Positions 26,739 through 35,984 of a stretch of 64,000 nucleotides of DNA are shown here, piece after piece. The position numbers were made by a program, and so were the translations under genes. This DNA comes from Ignavibacteriota bacterium (GTDB lineage: Bacteria; Bacteroidota; Ignavibacteria; UBA10030; UBA6906). The DNA lies in contig JADJHP010000014.1 of assembly GCA_016707525.1 (NCBI GenBank), positions 105,959 through 169,958 of the forward strand. Reading direction: 5' to 3'. The notes below the pieces were generated by a model. It worked only from the letters and a program-made list of their open reading frames with translations. It ran no database searches and was not told the origin of the DNA. The first letter of the stretch is position 1. The number at the start of each line of letters is the position of its first letter.

Positions 26739-27110
26739 ATGGAATTCCTTACGATGCAGTCGTTCAAGGAAAAGATCTTCGATTTCGAGAAGAGCAAAGA
26801 GTGGAAATACGAAGGCGAACTCCCCTGTATCATCGATTTTTACGCGGATTGGTGCGGGCCGTGCAAGATGGTAGCGCCGATCCTGGAGGAGCTCTCGAAG
26901 GAGTATGCCGGTAAGATCAACGTCTACAAGATCGATACCGAAAAAGAGCAGGAACTGGCCTCCATATTTGGCATTCGAAGCATTCCGTCCCTGCTGTTCG
27001 TCCCCAAGGACGGCCAGCCGCAGATGGCAATGGGTGCCCTCCCAAAGGAGGCATTCAAGGATGCGATCGGTTCTGTGCTGGGTGTGAATCCACCGCTCGT
27101 GACTGTCTGA
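26739..27110 (+). CDS. trxA: Thioredoxin
   Basis: A 123-residue thioredoxin with the active site W38-C39-G40-P41-C42 in a DFYADWCGPCKMVAP context, the cis-proline loop SIPSLLF, and a ~20-residue N-terminal extension (MQSFKEKIFDFEKSKEW) common in Bacteroidetes thioredoxins. No signal peptide, so it is cytoplasmic. GAGGGA lies just before the ATG at 26739; the frame is open further upstream but without matching sequence. A terminator follows directly, so it may be a single-gene or operon-end transcript. Confidence 0.96.
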   Translation: MEFLTMQSFKEKIFDFEKSKEWKYEGELPCIIDFYADWCGPCKMVAPILEELSKEYAGKINVYKIDTEKEQELASIFGIRSIPSLLFVPKDGQPQMAMGALPKEAFKDAIGSVLGVNPPLVTV

Positions 27111-27131
27111 CATCGTGGATCTGTGACCCTG

Positions 27132-27184
27132 CGGGCAGCCCGGAGAAGCGCAACGCCGACCCGGGCCTGCCCGTTCTTGTTTTC
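27132..27184 (+). terminator. Intrinsic terminator after thioredoxin
   Basis: A stem CGGGCAGCCCGG paired with CCGGGCCTGCCCG (one bulged base) closes over a GC-rich loop and is followed by TTCTTGTTTT. It starts 22 bp after the thioredoxin stop. Confidence 0.75.
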
Positions 27185-27259
27185 TGCCATGCTTCCTGCT
27201 CCTTCGCCGGCGCCCTGCCTGAGCCTTCCTCCGCTGTGCCTCCCTCCGCTTCGCGAACA

Positions 27260-27288
27260 TTGAGGATTCCTCGCGATTTTGCTATCTT
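27260..27288 (+). promoter_or_regulatory. Putative sigma-70-type promoter of lpoB
   Basis: TTGAGG (27260-27265) and TATCTT (27283-27288) are spaced by exactly 17 bases in a relatively AT-rich patch, about 57 bp before the lpoB start and after the thioredoxin terminator. Position is ideal for an lpoB-TPR lipoprotein-glgB transcript. The match is to the general consensus only. Confidence 0.5.
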
Positions 27289-27344
27289 GAAGCGTCACAC
27301 CACCACAGGCCCCGTCATTCATGAATAGTGCAAGGAGACATGCT

Positions 27345-27956
27345 GTGACCACCCTCCGATTTCTCTCTGTTGGTTTCATGGTTCTTGCGTTGTCGATGCT
27401 CTCCGGTTGCGGTGCATCCAGGACCGTCACCCGCGTCGAGCCCGATGAGCAGATCGACCTGAGCGGCGACTGGAACGATACGGATTCGCGCCTCGTTGCG
27501 GAAGAGATGATCAAGGATGTGCTGGCCCGGCCGTGGTTGGGCGAATTCAAAGGCGACAAGAAACGCACGCCGGTGGTCATCGTCGGGACCGTCCGCAACC
27601 GGACGTCCGAGCACATCGCCACGACCGCGTTCATCAAGAACCTCGAACGTGAGCTGATCAACTCCGGCCGTGTGGACTTCGTGGCGAACAAGGAAGAGCG
27701 TCAGGAAGTGCGCGATGAGCGGACCGACCAGCAGGAATTCTCCTCGGCCGAATCGCTGAAGAAATTCCAGCAGGAGACCGGAGCGGATTTCATGCTGCGC
27801 GGCGACATCACCAGCATCATCGATGCCGAAGGCGGGCAGCAGGTGAAGTACTACCAGGTCAACCTCGAGCTCGTCAACATCGAGACGAACCGGAAAGCAT
27901 GGATCGGCGAGAAGAAGCTGAAGAAGCTCGTGTCGCAGAGCGGCAGCAAGTTCTGA
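27345..27956 (+). CDS. lpoB: Penicillin-binding protein activator LpoB-like lipoprotein
   Basis: A 203-residue lipoprotein related to LpoB, the outer-membrane activator of bifunctional peptidoglycan synthase PBP1B. The signal peptide ends in the lipobox LSGC (Cys22 from this start). The mature protein has DLSGDWNDTDSRLVAEEM, VVIVGTVRNRTSEHI, the FIKNLERELINSGRVDFV block and TGADFMLRGDI, all LpoB features. GTG at 27345 is preferred because AAGGAG lies eight bases upstream; an ATG at 27321 would place that ribosome site inside the coding region. The TPR lipoprotein gene follows by 7 bp. Confidence 0.88.
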   Translation: MTTLRFLSVGFMVLALSMLSGCGASRTVTRVEPDEQIDLSGDWNDTDSRLVAEEMIKDVLARPWLGEFKGDKKRTPVVIVGTVRNRTSEHIATTAFIKNLERELINSGRVDFVANKEERQEVRDERTDQQEFSSAESLKKFQQETGADFMLRGDITSIIDAEGGQQVKYYQVNLELVNIETNRKAWIGEKKLKKLVSQSGSKF

Positions 27957-27963
27957 CGATCGC

Positions 27964-29343
27964 ATGTCTCCGCATCCGATCATGATGGGCACGCTGCGGC
28001 TTGCCGCCGCGGCGTGTTCGCTGCTTCTTGCCTCGTGTGCTGCGCCGACGGCGTTCTACCGCGATGTCGATGCCGGCATGGCCGCCGGGAAATACGGCGA
28101 GGCGATCGAGACGGTGCGCTCGCACCGGGAGGCCTATGGAGAGAAGAGCAGCGTTCTCTATGGCCTGGATATGGGGGCGCTGCATCACTACGCCGGCAAC
28201 CCCGATTCATCGTCGGCGTACCTCCTTGCCGCCGAACGCGAGATCGGTGATCTCTACACGAAGAGCGTGTCGGCGGAGGCGCTGGCATTCGTCCTCAATG
28301 ACAACGTGCTGCCATACGACGGCGAGGATTTTGAACGGGTCCTGGTGAACGTGTTCCTTGCCCTGAACTTCGCCGCGAAGGGCCTGCCCGACGAAGCGCT
28401 GGTGGAAGCGCGCAAGGTGGACCTGAAGCTGAAGGAGTATGCCCGTCAGTACGAAGGCAAGAACGCCTATCAGGAGGACGCGTTCGCGCGGTATCTCTCC
28501 GGCATCCTGTATGAATCCACCGGCGAGATCAACGACGCGTTCATTGCGTATACGAAGGCGTACGAAGGGTACGGGATGTATGCGAAGACGTTCGGCACGC
28601 CTCTGCCCCGCATGGTGCTCGATGACCTGGTGCGCACCGCGGGGATGCTGACCTTCACCGAGCAGGCCGAGAGGTACCGTGAACTCGGTGGGGCGCCGTT
28701 CGACCGTACCATGGCCGCGCAGGGGAGCCTCGTGGTGATCGCGTATGCCGGCCGGGGCCCTGTGAAGATCGAAGAACGCCCGAGCGTGTCCATTGCCGAT
28801 GAACACGGCACCCTCCATACGTTCCAGATCGCCCTTCCGAAATTCGTTCCGCGTTTCCGGGGGAACCGGACATACGACATCCGCGTGCACCGGGCGGAGG
28901 ATTCGAGTGAGGCGGCATCGGCGCGTACGGTGCTTGCCGAGGATGTGACCGCGATCGCGGGAAAGGTGCTGGAAGACCGGTTGGGATTGATCTATCTGAA
29001 GAGCGGCGGGCGGGCGCTGCTGAAGTTCCTTGCGGCGGAAAAGGCCAAGAGTGCGGTCAAGAAGAAGAGTGGCGACGATGGGGCATCGGAGACCAGCGGC
29101 GACCGGTTGACGAATTTCCTCTCGAGCCTGGCCATCGATCTTGTTGTCGGTGCAACAGAATCGGCGGATGTCCGGACCTGGCGGACCCTGCCGGCACAGT
29201 TTCAGATCGCGCGCGTCTTTCTCCCTCCGGGTACATATGCGGTCCGCGCATCCGCCGATGATGGCGGGTACCGCATCACACAGGACTCCGTGCAGATACG
29301 TGCCGGAAAATCTACTTTCGTTCTACTGGATGACCTACGGTGA
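27964..29343 (+). CDS. TPR lipoprotein, COG3014-like partner of LpoB
   Basis: A 459-residue predicted lipoprotein: signal peptide with lipobox LASC (Cys25). Residues about 35-240 form helical TPR-like repeats (KYGEAIETVRSHREAYG, YLSGILYESTGEINDAFIAYTKAYEGYG). The rest is beta-rich, with a Lys/Ser/Asp low-complexity loop near 360-380 and a final PEGA-like segment (VFLPPGTYAVRASADDGGY). Proteins of this kind are encoded next to LpoB in several phyla, so a role in regulating cell-wall synthesis at the outer membrane is likely but unproven. It lies between lpoB and glgB with gaps of 7 and 3 bp. Confidence 0.75.
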   Translation: MSPHPIMMGTLRLAAAACSLLLASCAAPTAFYRDVDAGMAAGKYGEAIETVRSHREAYGEKSSVLYGLDMGALHHYAGNPDSSSAYLLAAEREIGDLYTKSVSAEALAFVLNDNVLPYDGEDFERVLVNVFLALNFAAKGLPDEALVEARKVDLKLKEYARQYEGKNAYQEDAFARYLSGILYESTGEINDAFIAYTKAYEGYGMYAKTFGTPLPRMVLDDLVRTAGMLTFTEQAERYRELGGAPFDRTMAAQGSLVVIAYAGRGPVKIEERPSVSIADEHGTLHTFQIALPKFVPRFRGNRTYDIRVHRAEDSSEAASARTVLAEDVTAIAGKVLEDRLGLIYLKSGGRALLKFLAAEKAKSAVKKKSGDDGASETSGDRLTNFLSSLAIDLVVGATESADVRTWRTLPAQFQIARVFLPPGTYAVRASADDGGYRITQDSVQIRAGKSTFVLLDDLR

Positions 29344-29346
29344 CCC

Positions 29347-31557
29347 ATGGAAACAACTGCCTCATCGGATGATGTCTACAGAGTGATCTACACGGATCAC
29401 TATGACCCCAGCAGTGTCCTCGGTATGCATGTGGTCAAGGTCAAGGGGAAGACCGCGGTCTCCGTCCGCGCCTTCATCCCCGACGCTGAGAAGGTGTCGA
29501 TCGTCCCCGATGCCGGTGTACAGGGGGTCGCGGAGACCGAGTTGCGCCGTATCCACGCGGATGGATTCTACGAGGCGGTCATACCCGGCGCGACGGCGGT
29601 GTTCCCGTACCGCATCCGGAAGATCACCAAAGACGGGAATGAAGAGATCTTCCATGATTCGTATTCGTTCCTGCCCCTGGTCACGGACCTCGACCAGTAT
29701 CTCTTCAATGCCGGCACCCACCATCGCGCCTATGAGAAGCTCGGAGCCCATCTTTCGGAGGTCAATGGCGTTGGCGGTATCCATTTTGCCGTGTGGGCGC
29801 CCGGCGCGCGCAGTGTGAGCGTGATCGGCGATTTCAATAATTGGGACCGCCGCTCGCATGCCATGCGGGTCCTGGGGTCCTCGGGGATCTGGGAGATCTT
29901 CATTCCCGGACTGCCGGAAGGTGTCCTGTACAAGTATCAGGTCAAGACGCAAACGGGGTATATCATGGACAAGACCGACCCGTATGCGTTCGAAATGGAA
30001 GTGCGCCCCCGCACTGCCGCCCGCGTGAACCTCCTCGGTGGGTACACGTGGAATGACGCATCATGGCTCACCGATCGGAGCAAAGGCCTCGCGATCCACG
30101 GGCCCATGTCGGTGTATGAAGTGCATCCAGGATCATGGCAGCGCGGCGAAGGGAATACCTGGTTGAGTTACCGCGCTATGGCCGAACGGCTCATTCCGTA
30201 CGTGAAGTCGATGGGATTCACGCACATCGAGTTGATGCCCATCATGGAGCACCCCTTCGATGGGTCATGGGGCTACCAGGTCACGGGGTATTTTGCGCCG
30301 ACCAGCAGGTTCGGTACGCCGCAGGACTTCATGTGGTTCGTGGATCGCTGCCATCAGGAGGGGATCGGCGTCCTTCTGGATTGGGTCCCGGCACATTTCC
30401 CTCAGGACACGCATGCGCTGGCGGTCTTCGATGGCACGCATTTGTACGAGCATGCAGATCCGCGGAAGGGGCTGCATCAGGATTGGGGGACCTTCATCTT
30501 CAATTATGGGCGCCTCGAAGTGCGCAACTTCCTGCTGAGCAATGCGCTGTTCTGGGTCGATCGGTACCATATCGACGGCCTCCGCATCGATGCGGTGGCC
30601 TCCATGTTGTATCTGGACTATTCGCGCAAAGAAGGGGAGTGGATCCCGAACAAGAACGGCGGACGGGAGAATCTGGAAGCGATCGAATTCCTCAAAGAAT
30701 TGAACCATCTCATCCACGACTATTACCCCGGCGTGCTCACTATTGCGGAAGAATCCACCGCCTGGCCGGGCGTCACTGCACCCGTGCAGTCGGGTGGGCT
30801 GGGCTTCGACCTGAAATGGAACATGGGGTGGATGCACGACATCCTCGAGTACTTTTCGTTCGATCCGGTGCACCGCTCGTATCATCACAACAATCTGACG
30901 TTCGCGCTCTTGTATGCTTTCAGCGAGCGCTTCATGCTGCCGTTATCGCACGACGAGGTGGTGCACGGCAAGCGCTCGCTCCTCAGCAAGATGCCGGGCG
31001 ATCTCTGGCAGAAGTGCGCCAACCTCCGCCTCCTGTACGGATTCATGACCGCGTTCCCGGGCAAGAAGCTGCTCTTCATGGGCGCGGAATTCGGCCAGTG
31101 GGACGAGTGGAACCCGGACCATAGCCTGGACTGGCATCTGCTGCAACATGATACCCACCAGGGGATCCAGTCGTGGCTCCAGGACCTGCACCAGGTCTAC
31201 CGGACGCGGCGGGCGTTGTTCGCGGACGATTTCAATTATACCGGGTTCTCCTGGTTGGAATTCACGGACAGCGCGGCAAGTGTGATCGCATTCGAGCGGC
31301 ATGCGTACGATCCTGCGGACAACCTCACGATCGTGTGCAATTTCACTCCGGTCGTCCGGTCGGGATACCGCGTGGGCGTGCCGGAGGGAGGCTACTATAA
31401 GGAGATCCTGAACAGCGATTCCGCACGGTATGGGGGGAGCAATCAGGGCAATCTGGGGGGGGTCTATGCAGAGCAAACGGCCTACCAGGATCGTCCCTGG
31501 TCGGTCTCGCTTACTCTTCCACCTCTGGGGGTCCTGATCCTGAGCAAGGAAGGGTAA
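29347..31557 (+). CDS. glgB: 1,4-alpha-glucan branching enzyme
   Basis: A 736-residue GH13 enzyme that adds alpha-1,6 branches to glycogen. Two N-terminal beta-sandwich modules (about 15-110 and CBM48 at 120-215, with FAVWAPGARSVSVIGDFNNW) precede the TIM barrel. The nucleophile is Asp415 in DGLRIDAV, the acid/base Glu468 in IAEES, and the third acidic residue is in LSHDEVVHGK. Length fits full-size GlgB. It starts 3 bp after the TPR lipoprotein gene. No other glycogen gene is nearby. Confidence 0.97.
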   Translation: METTASSDDVYRVIYTDHYDPSSVLGMHVVKVKGKTAVSVRAFIPDAEKVSIVPDAGVQGVAETELRRIHADGFYEAVIPGATAVFPYRIRKITKDGNEEIFHDSYSFLPLVTDLDQYLFNAGTHHRAYEKLGAHLSEVNGVGGIHFAVWAPGARSVSVIGDFNNWDRRSHAMRVLGSSGIWEIFIPGLPEGVLYKYQVKTQTGYIMDKTDPYAFEMEVRPRTAARVNLLGGYTWNDASWLTDRSKGLAIHGPMSVYEVHPGSWQRGEGNTWLSYRAMAERLIPYVKSMGFTHIELMPIMEHPFDGSWGYQVTGYFAPTSRFGTPQDFMWFVDRCHQEGIGVLLDWVPAHFPQDTHALAVFDGTHLYEHADPRKGLHQDWGTFIFNYGRLEVRNFLLSNALFWVDRYHIDGLRIDAVASMLYLDYSRKEGEWIPNKNGGRENLEAIEFLKELNHLIHDYYPGVLTIAEESTAWPGVTAPVQSGGLGFDLKWNMGWMHDILEYFSFDPVHRSYHHNNLTFALLYAFSERFMLPLSHDEVVHGKRSLLSKMPGDLWQKCANLRLLYGFMTAFPGKKLLFMGAEFGQWDEWNPDHSLDWHLLQHDTHQGIQSWLQDLHQVYRTRRALFADDFNYTGFSWLEFTDSAASVIAFERHAYDPADNLTIVCNFTPVVRSGYRVGVPEGGYYKEILNSDSARYGGSNQGNLGGVYAEQTAYQDRPWSVSLTLPPLGVLILSKEG

Positions 31558-31638
31558 CACGTTCGCGGCCGATGGAACCGGGTCGCCTCTGCGGGGTGTT
31601 AGAAGAGGGTACCCATCATAACCGGAGTGGTCCTTTAC

Positions 31639-33123
31639 GTGAAGCGAGTTGCATTGATCGGATCCGGGTTCGGCGGACTGGCGGAAGCCATCCGCCTGCA
31701 AGCCCGGGGCTACGAGGTCACCATCTTTGAAAAGCGCGCAAAGGTCGGTGGCCGGGCCTATCAGCTCGTGAAGAACGGGTATACCTTCGATATGGGGCCG
31801 TCGCTGATCACCGCGCCCTTCATCATCGAGCGCGTGTTCCATGCCGCCGGCCGGCGCATGAGCGACTACCTGGATATCCTTCCCCTCGACCCGTTCTACC
31901 GGATCTACTTCCATGACAAGACCTTTATGGATTACTCCGGTGACCCGGTCCGGATGAAGCAGGAGATGGCGAAGTTCGATCCTGCGGATGCCGGGAACTA
32001 CGACCGCTTCTTTCAGGATGTGCGCGGGATCTATGATGCCGTGATCACCGACGGTTTGGGATCCAGGCCATTCGATTCCTGGTCCTCATTCCTGAAGTTC
32101 GTCCCCCGTGCGATCGGACTGGGCGGGATGCTTCCCGTCTACAGCTACGTCAGCAAGTACTTCCGGCACGAGCATAACCGCTTCGCATTCTCGTTCCATC
32201 CGCTCTTCATCGGCGGCTCGCCGTTCCGCGCGCCCAGCATCTATATCATGATCCCGTACCTCGAGCGCGAAGCGGGTGTGTGGTTCTCCCGCGGCGGGAT
32301 GTACAGCCTGGTACAGGCATTCGAAAAACTGTTCCTGGAACTCGGCGGTACGATCAGGACGAATGCTGAGGTGCAGGAGATCGTCGTCCGTGACGGCGCG
32401 GCACGAGGCGTGCGTGTCGGTGGCGAAGTCCATGATGCCGACATCGTTGTATCGAACGGCGATGTGCCGTGGGTGTACAAGAACCTCATCGCGCCCGAAC
32501 ACCGGACGCACCGGTGGACCGACCGGGCGATCGACAAGCTGCACATCTCCATGAGCGTGTTCCTGCTGTACATCGGCGTCCGGAAGAAGTATCCGCAACT
32601 GAAGCACCATACGCTGATCATCAGCAAGCGGTACCGGGAGCTGGTGAAGGATATCTTCGAAAAGAAGACACTCCCCGACGATTTCTCGATGTATCTGCAT
32701 GTGCCGACGCGGACCGATCCATCGATGGCCCCCGAGGGAGCCGAGAGCATTTATCTGCTCGTGCCGGTGCCGCATCTGGGAGCGTCGATCGACTGGGCGT
32801 CGACCGCAGGGCCCTTCCGTGAGCGGATCCTCACGTTCCTGGAAGAAGAGTTCGGACTCGAGGATTTCCGCTCAAATATCGATGTTTTGGAGACGTTCAC
32901 GCCTGTGGATTTCAAAGAACAACTAAATGCCCATCTCGGGAACGCTTTTAGCATCGAACCGCGTTTAACACAGAGCGCGATCTTCCGGCCTCATAATAGA
33001 AGCGAAGAGGTCCGGGGTCTGTATTTTGTTGGAGCGGGGACGCATCCGGGAGGCGGGGTTCCGGGCGTGTTGCTTGGGGCTGAGGCGACTGAAGTCTGTA
33101 TCGTCGAGGACAACAAGAGCTGA
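31639..33123 (+). CDS. crtI: Phytoene desaturase
   Basis: A 494-residue FAD-dependent desaturase that converts phytoene towards lycopene. The N-terminal dinucleotide fold has GSGFGGLAEAIRLQARG and E-KRAKVGGRAY; the C-terminal FAD signature is FVGAGTHPGGGVPGVLLGA. GTG at 31639 gives the canonical MKRVALIGSGFGG start and has GGAG 11 bases upstream; a GTG four codons earlier (31627) is possible. It is the first gene of the carotenoid block and is followed 54 bp later by the CarH-type regulator gene. A T-run directly follows its stop but without a clear hairpin. Confidence 0.96.
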   Translation: MKRVALIGSGFGGLAEAIRLQARGYEVTIFEKRAKVGGRAYQLVKNGYTFDMGPSLITAPFIIERVFHAAGRRMSDYLDILPLDPFYRIYFHDKTFMDYSGDPVRMKQEMAKFDPADAGNYDRFFQDVRGIYDAVITDGLGSRPFDSWSSFLKFVPRAIGLGGMLPVYSYVSKYFRHEHNRFAFSFHPLFIGGSPFRAPSIYIMIPYLEREAGVWFSRGGMYSLVQAFEKLFLELGGTIRTNAEVQEIVVRDGAARGVRVGGEVHDADIVVSNGDVPWVYKNLIAPEHRTHRWTDRAIDKLHISMSVFLLYIGVRKKYPQLKHHTLIISKRYRELVKDIFEKKTLPDDFSMYLHVPTRTDPSMAPEGAESIYLLVPVPHLGASIDWASTAGPFRERILTFLEEEFGLEDFRSNIDVLETFTPVDFKEQLNAHLGNAFSIEPRLTQSAIFRPHNRSEEVRGLYFVGAGTHPGGGVPGVLLGAEATEVCIVEDNKS

Positions 33124-33177
33124 TTTTTTTTGCCCCGGAACCAGAAACGAAGAATTCGTCAATAACAACCGAACCAT

Positions 33178-34107
33178 ATGCGCCCCAAAACGATGCACAA
33201 AACCGTGATATCCACGATCGACGTGGCACGATTGTTCAATGTCACGGAAACGACCGTGAAGCGCTGGGCGGATGACGGAATGCTCCGGTGCCAGAAAACG
33301 CCGGGTGGCCACAGGAAATTCCAGATCAGGAATGTCATCGAGTTCGCAGAGAAGAACAATTTCGAACCCACCGGCGTCCTCACGCTCCCGGGGCATGAAG
33401 GACAGGATGAGCGTGTGCAGATGGGGATCCTCAAGCGCGATTTTGCCACGCTCGTGCAGACCTTCGTTGAAAAAGCGCTTTCGCCGGACCGCTCCGATCT
33501 CTACATCTTCTTCTCCTATCTCTACGAACACCGCATCGCACTCTGGGAGATCTATGATCTCATCCTCCGGCCCGGCATGTACGAGATCGGCGAGCGCTGG
33601 AAACGCGGCGAGATCGGCGTCAGTCAGGAGCACCGCGCGTCGTACGAGACACTGGACGCGCTCGCAAAACTGCAGAACGAGATCCTGGTCAAACCCGCCA
33701 CCGGCGATGCCGTGGTCTTCGCCTGTCTCGGTGACGAACTCCATGAGATCGGCCTCCGCTGCGCAGCGAATCTGTTCGAATCAGAGGGCTGGCAGACGCA
33801 TTACCTGGGTGCACGGACGCCCGCCGATGCGGTGATCCTTGCGGCGCAGGAGCTGCGGCCAACGGTGGTCGCGCTTTCCATCACCCATGACCATGTCCAC
33901 GATCAGCTCATGCACGATATCCGCGAGATCGCCGATGCGGTTGCGAAGATGGGGATCCGCCTGATCATCGGCGGCTCCGGCGTGCCCGTTGCCCTGCATC
34001 CTGAAGTATGGCACGACGGTGTGTTGAATTCTTCGCGCGAACTGGCGACGTTCATCGATGCCTGTGCGGCCGACCGCCGTGCACGCCGTTCGGAACAGGT
34101 GGGCTGA
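33178..34107 (+). CDS. carH: CarH-type MerR regulator with B12-binding light-sensor domain
   Basis: A 309-residue regulator. Residues about 10-55 are a MerR helix-turn-helix (TTVKRWADDGMLRCQKTPGG). A helical bundle at about 85-165 carries the CarH hallmark W-x9-EH (Trp141, Glu151-His152). The cobalamin-binding domain has E187-L-H189-E-I-G192, whose His is the lower axial ligand. In known CarH proteins adenosyl-B12 holds a DNA-bound repressor tetramer in the dark, and light breaks it. The residue after Trp141 is Lys, where Thermus CarH has His132, the light-state ligand. It sits between crtI and crtB, so it most likely represses this cluster. A second ATG (33193) is possible. Confidence 0.92.
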   Translation: MRPKTMHKTVISTIDVARLFNVTETTVKRWADDGMLRCQKTPGGHRKFQIRNVIEFAEKNNFEPTGVLTLPGHEGQDERVQMGILKRDFATLVQTFVEKALSPDRSDLYIFFSYLYEHRIALWEIYDLILRPGMYEIGERWKRGEIGVSQEHRASYETLDALAKLQNEILVKPATGDAVVFACLGDELHEIGLRCAANLFESEGWQTHYLGARTPADAVILAAQELRPTVVALSITHDHVHDQLMHDIREIADAVAKMGIRLIIGGSGVPVALHPEVWHDGVLNSSRELATFIDACAADRRARRSEQVG

Positions 34108-34108
34108 C

Positions 34109-35071
34109 ATGGAAGGCACCGCCCTCCATACCGTCGACCATGCGCGCGCGATCACGCGCCGGTACGCGCGGACGTTCTATTTCGCGTCGCACGTCCTGCC
34201 GCAGGACAAACGGGATGCAGCGTACGTGGTGTATGCCTTCTGCCGTTATGCGGACAATCTCACGGATGTGCACCGGGAAGATACCGAACGGATCCCTGAT
34301 GCGGAACGGCAGATCGCCCGACTCCGGGAGGAGCTTGATGCGGTCTATGCCGGCGCCGACGTCCCGACCAGGTGGATCGCGCTGCGTGAGGTCGTCAGGA
34401 CCTACAGCATCCCCCGCCTGTATTTTGATGAGTTGCTCACGGGTGTGGCGATGGACCTGACGCCGCGCAGGTTCGAGACCTGGGCCGATCTCGAGGTCTA
34501 CTGCTATCGCGTGGCATCGGTCGTGGGGCTGATCATGACGCGTATCTTCGGGGCCACGACTGCGGCGGCGCTCCACCATGCAGCCCAACTCGGGACGGCG
34601 ATGCAGCTCACCAATATCCTTCGCGATATCGGCGAAGACCTCCGGATGGGCCGCGTCTACCTTCCGCAGGAAGATCTGCGCGCGCATGGCGTGACGGAAG
34701 AGATGCTCGGTGCCGGCAGGGTCACGCCGGCCATCCGTGCGCTGATCCAATTCCAGATCGCGCGCGCCCGTACGCTCTATGCCGATGCGGATCCGGGGAT
34801 CCCGATGATCCCCGACGACGGGTCCCGGTTCAGCACGCAGTTGATGAGAACCCTGTACAGCCGCATCCTCGATGCCATCGAGAAGAATGCCTACGATGTC
34901 TTCTCGCAGCGTGCACACGTCCGGCCGGGGATGAAATTGCGCCTTGCCGTTGTACTGATGCTCCGGTCCTTCGTGGGCCGCACGTCGCGTCCTGTCCGTG
35001 TCGCCTCCCGCGGAAGCATGGTGACACATCCTGATGCACATTCGCTGGGCCGCCCCGGGGGCGGCCGGTGA
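34109..35071 (+). CDS. crtB: Phytoene synthase
   Basis: A 320-residue squalene/phytoene synthase family enzyme that joins two geranylgeranyl diphosphates. The two Asp-rich motifs are YADNLTD and NILRDIGED, and the family blocks FYFASHVLP, DKRDAAYVVYAFCRY and GRVYLPQEDL are present. Start ATG at 34109 lies one base after the CarH stop. The next gene, crtE, supplies the substrate. The related family HpnC/HpnD (squalene) is excluded mainly by context with crtI and crtE. Confidence 0.94.
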   Translation: MEGTALHTVDHARAITRRYARTFYFASHVLPQDKRDAAYVVYAFCRYADNLTDVHREDTERIPDAERQIARLREELDAVYAGADVPTRWIALREVVRTYSIPRLYFDELLTGVAMDLTPRRFETWADLEVYCYRVASVVGLIMTRIFGATTAAALHHAAQLGTAMQLTNILRDIGEDLRMGRVYLPQEDLRAHGVTEEMLGAGRVTPAIRALIQFQIARARTLYADADPGIPMIPDDGSRFSTQLMRTLYSRILDAIEKNAYDVFSQRAHVRPGMKLRLAVVLMLRSFVGRTSRPVRVASRGSMVTHPDAHSLGRPGGGR

Positions 35072-35094
35072 ACTCAATTTTACCGGAGACCACT

Positions 35095-35982
35095 ATGGCA
35101 ATGCCGCTTCGTACACCGGCTCTCGAAGAGTCGCTCCCCCTGCTGATCGACCGTATGCTGCAAGAGTCTGTCAGCCAGGTCGAGCCTGCGTCGCTGCGGG
35201 AGATCCTGACCGAGGCCGTCGCCGGAGGAAAGCGCATCCGGCCCGTATTGACTGCACTTGCCTGCGAGGCCGCCGGCGGAGATGACAAGGATGCAGTGAT
35301 CGCCGGTGCAGCATTGGAACTGCTTCACGTATCGTCGCTCGTGCATGACGATATCATGGATAATGCGCCGACACGGCGCGGCAGGCCCACGGTCGTGGCG
35401 ACGCACGGGGTGGGAGTGGCGATCCTCGCCGGCGATGCACTGGTGGCCCTGTCGTTCCGCCTCATCCAATCGCTCTCCAGCGCACGGAAAACAGAGGTGC
35501 AGCAGACCCTGACGACTGCGTTCCTTGGCCTCTGTGAGGGGCAGTATGCCGACATTTGCAGTGAGACGGCGGCAGCGGGCGATCCCTACTCGCACTACTG
35601 GATGGTCGAGCGCAAAACGGCGAGATTGCTCGAGGCCTGCACCCGCACGGGTGCCGTGTTGGCCGGTGCTGCACCCAAGACCGTCCAGGCACTCGGAAAA
35701 TTCGGACTTTCCCTTGGCCTTGCGTACCAGGCGATGGATGATCTTCTGGATGTCATCGGCACCGCCGACCAGACCGGGAAGACGGTCGGGCTTGACGCCA
35801 GGAACGGCCGGCGTACCTATCTCAGTCTTGCCGGCAGCACGATGGACAGGGCGCAACAGATCCATGCGATGGTCGAAGGGTACACCAACGAGGCGTGTGC
35901 GGCCCTCGATGTGGTCCCGTTCTCGCCGGCGCGTTCCCGGCTGCATGAGCTTGCGCATGGCCTGGTCCACCGGAGATCCTGA
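35095..35982 (+). CDS. crtE: Polyprenyl diphosphate synthase (GGPP synthase)
   Basis: A 295-residue isoprenyl chain-elongating enzyme, probably geranylgeranyl diphosphate synthase. The first Asp-rich motif is HDDIMDNAPTRRG and the second is MDDLLDVIG; GGKRIRPVL is also conserved. ATG at 35095 has GGAG seven bases upstream and is preferred over an in-frame GTG at 35068 that overlaps the crtB end. The chain length cannot be read with certainty, but the carotenoid context argues for C20. Confidence 0.92.
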   Translation: MAMPLRTPALEESLPLLIDRMLQESVSQVEPASLREILTEAVAGGKRIRPVLTALACEAAGGDDKDAVIAGAALELLHVSSLVHDDIMDNAPTRRGRPTVVATHGVGVAILAGDALVALSFRLIQSLSSARKTEVQQTLTTAFLGLCEGQYADICSETAAAGDPYSHYWMVERKTARLLEACTRTGAVLAGAAPKTVQALGKFGLSLGLAYQAMDDLLDVIGTADQTGKTVGLDARNGRRTYLSLAGSTMDRAQQIHAMVEGYTNEACAALDVVPFSPARSRLHELAHGLVHRRS

Positions 35983-35984
35983 CC

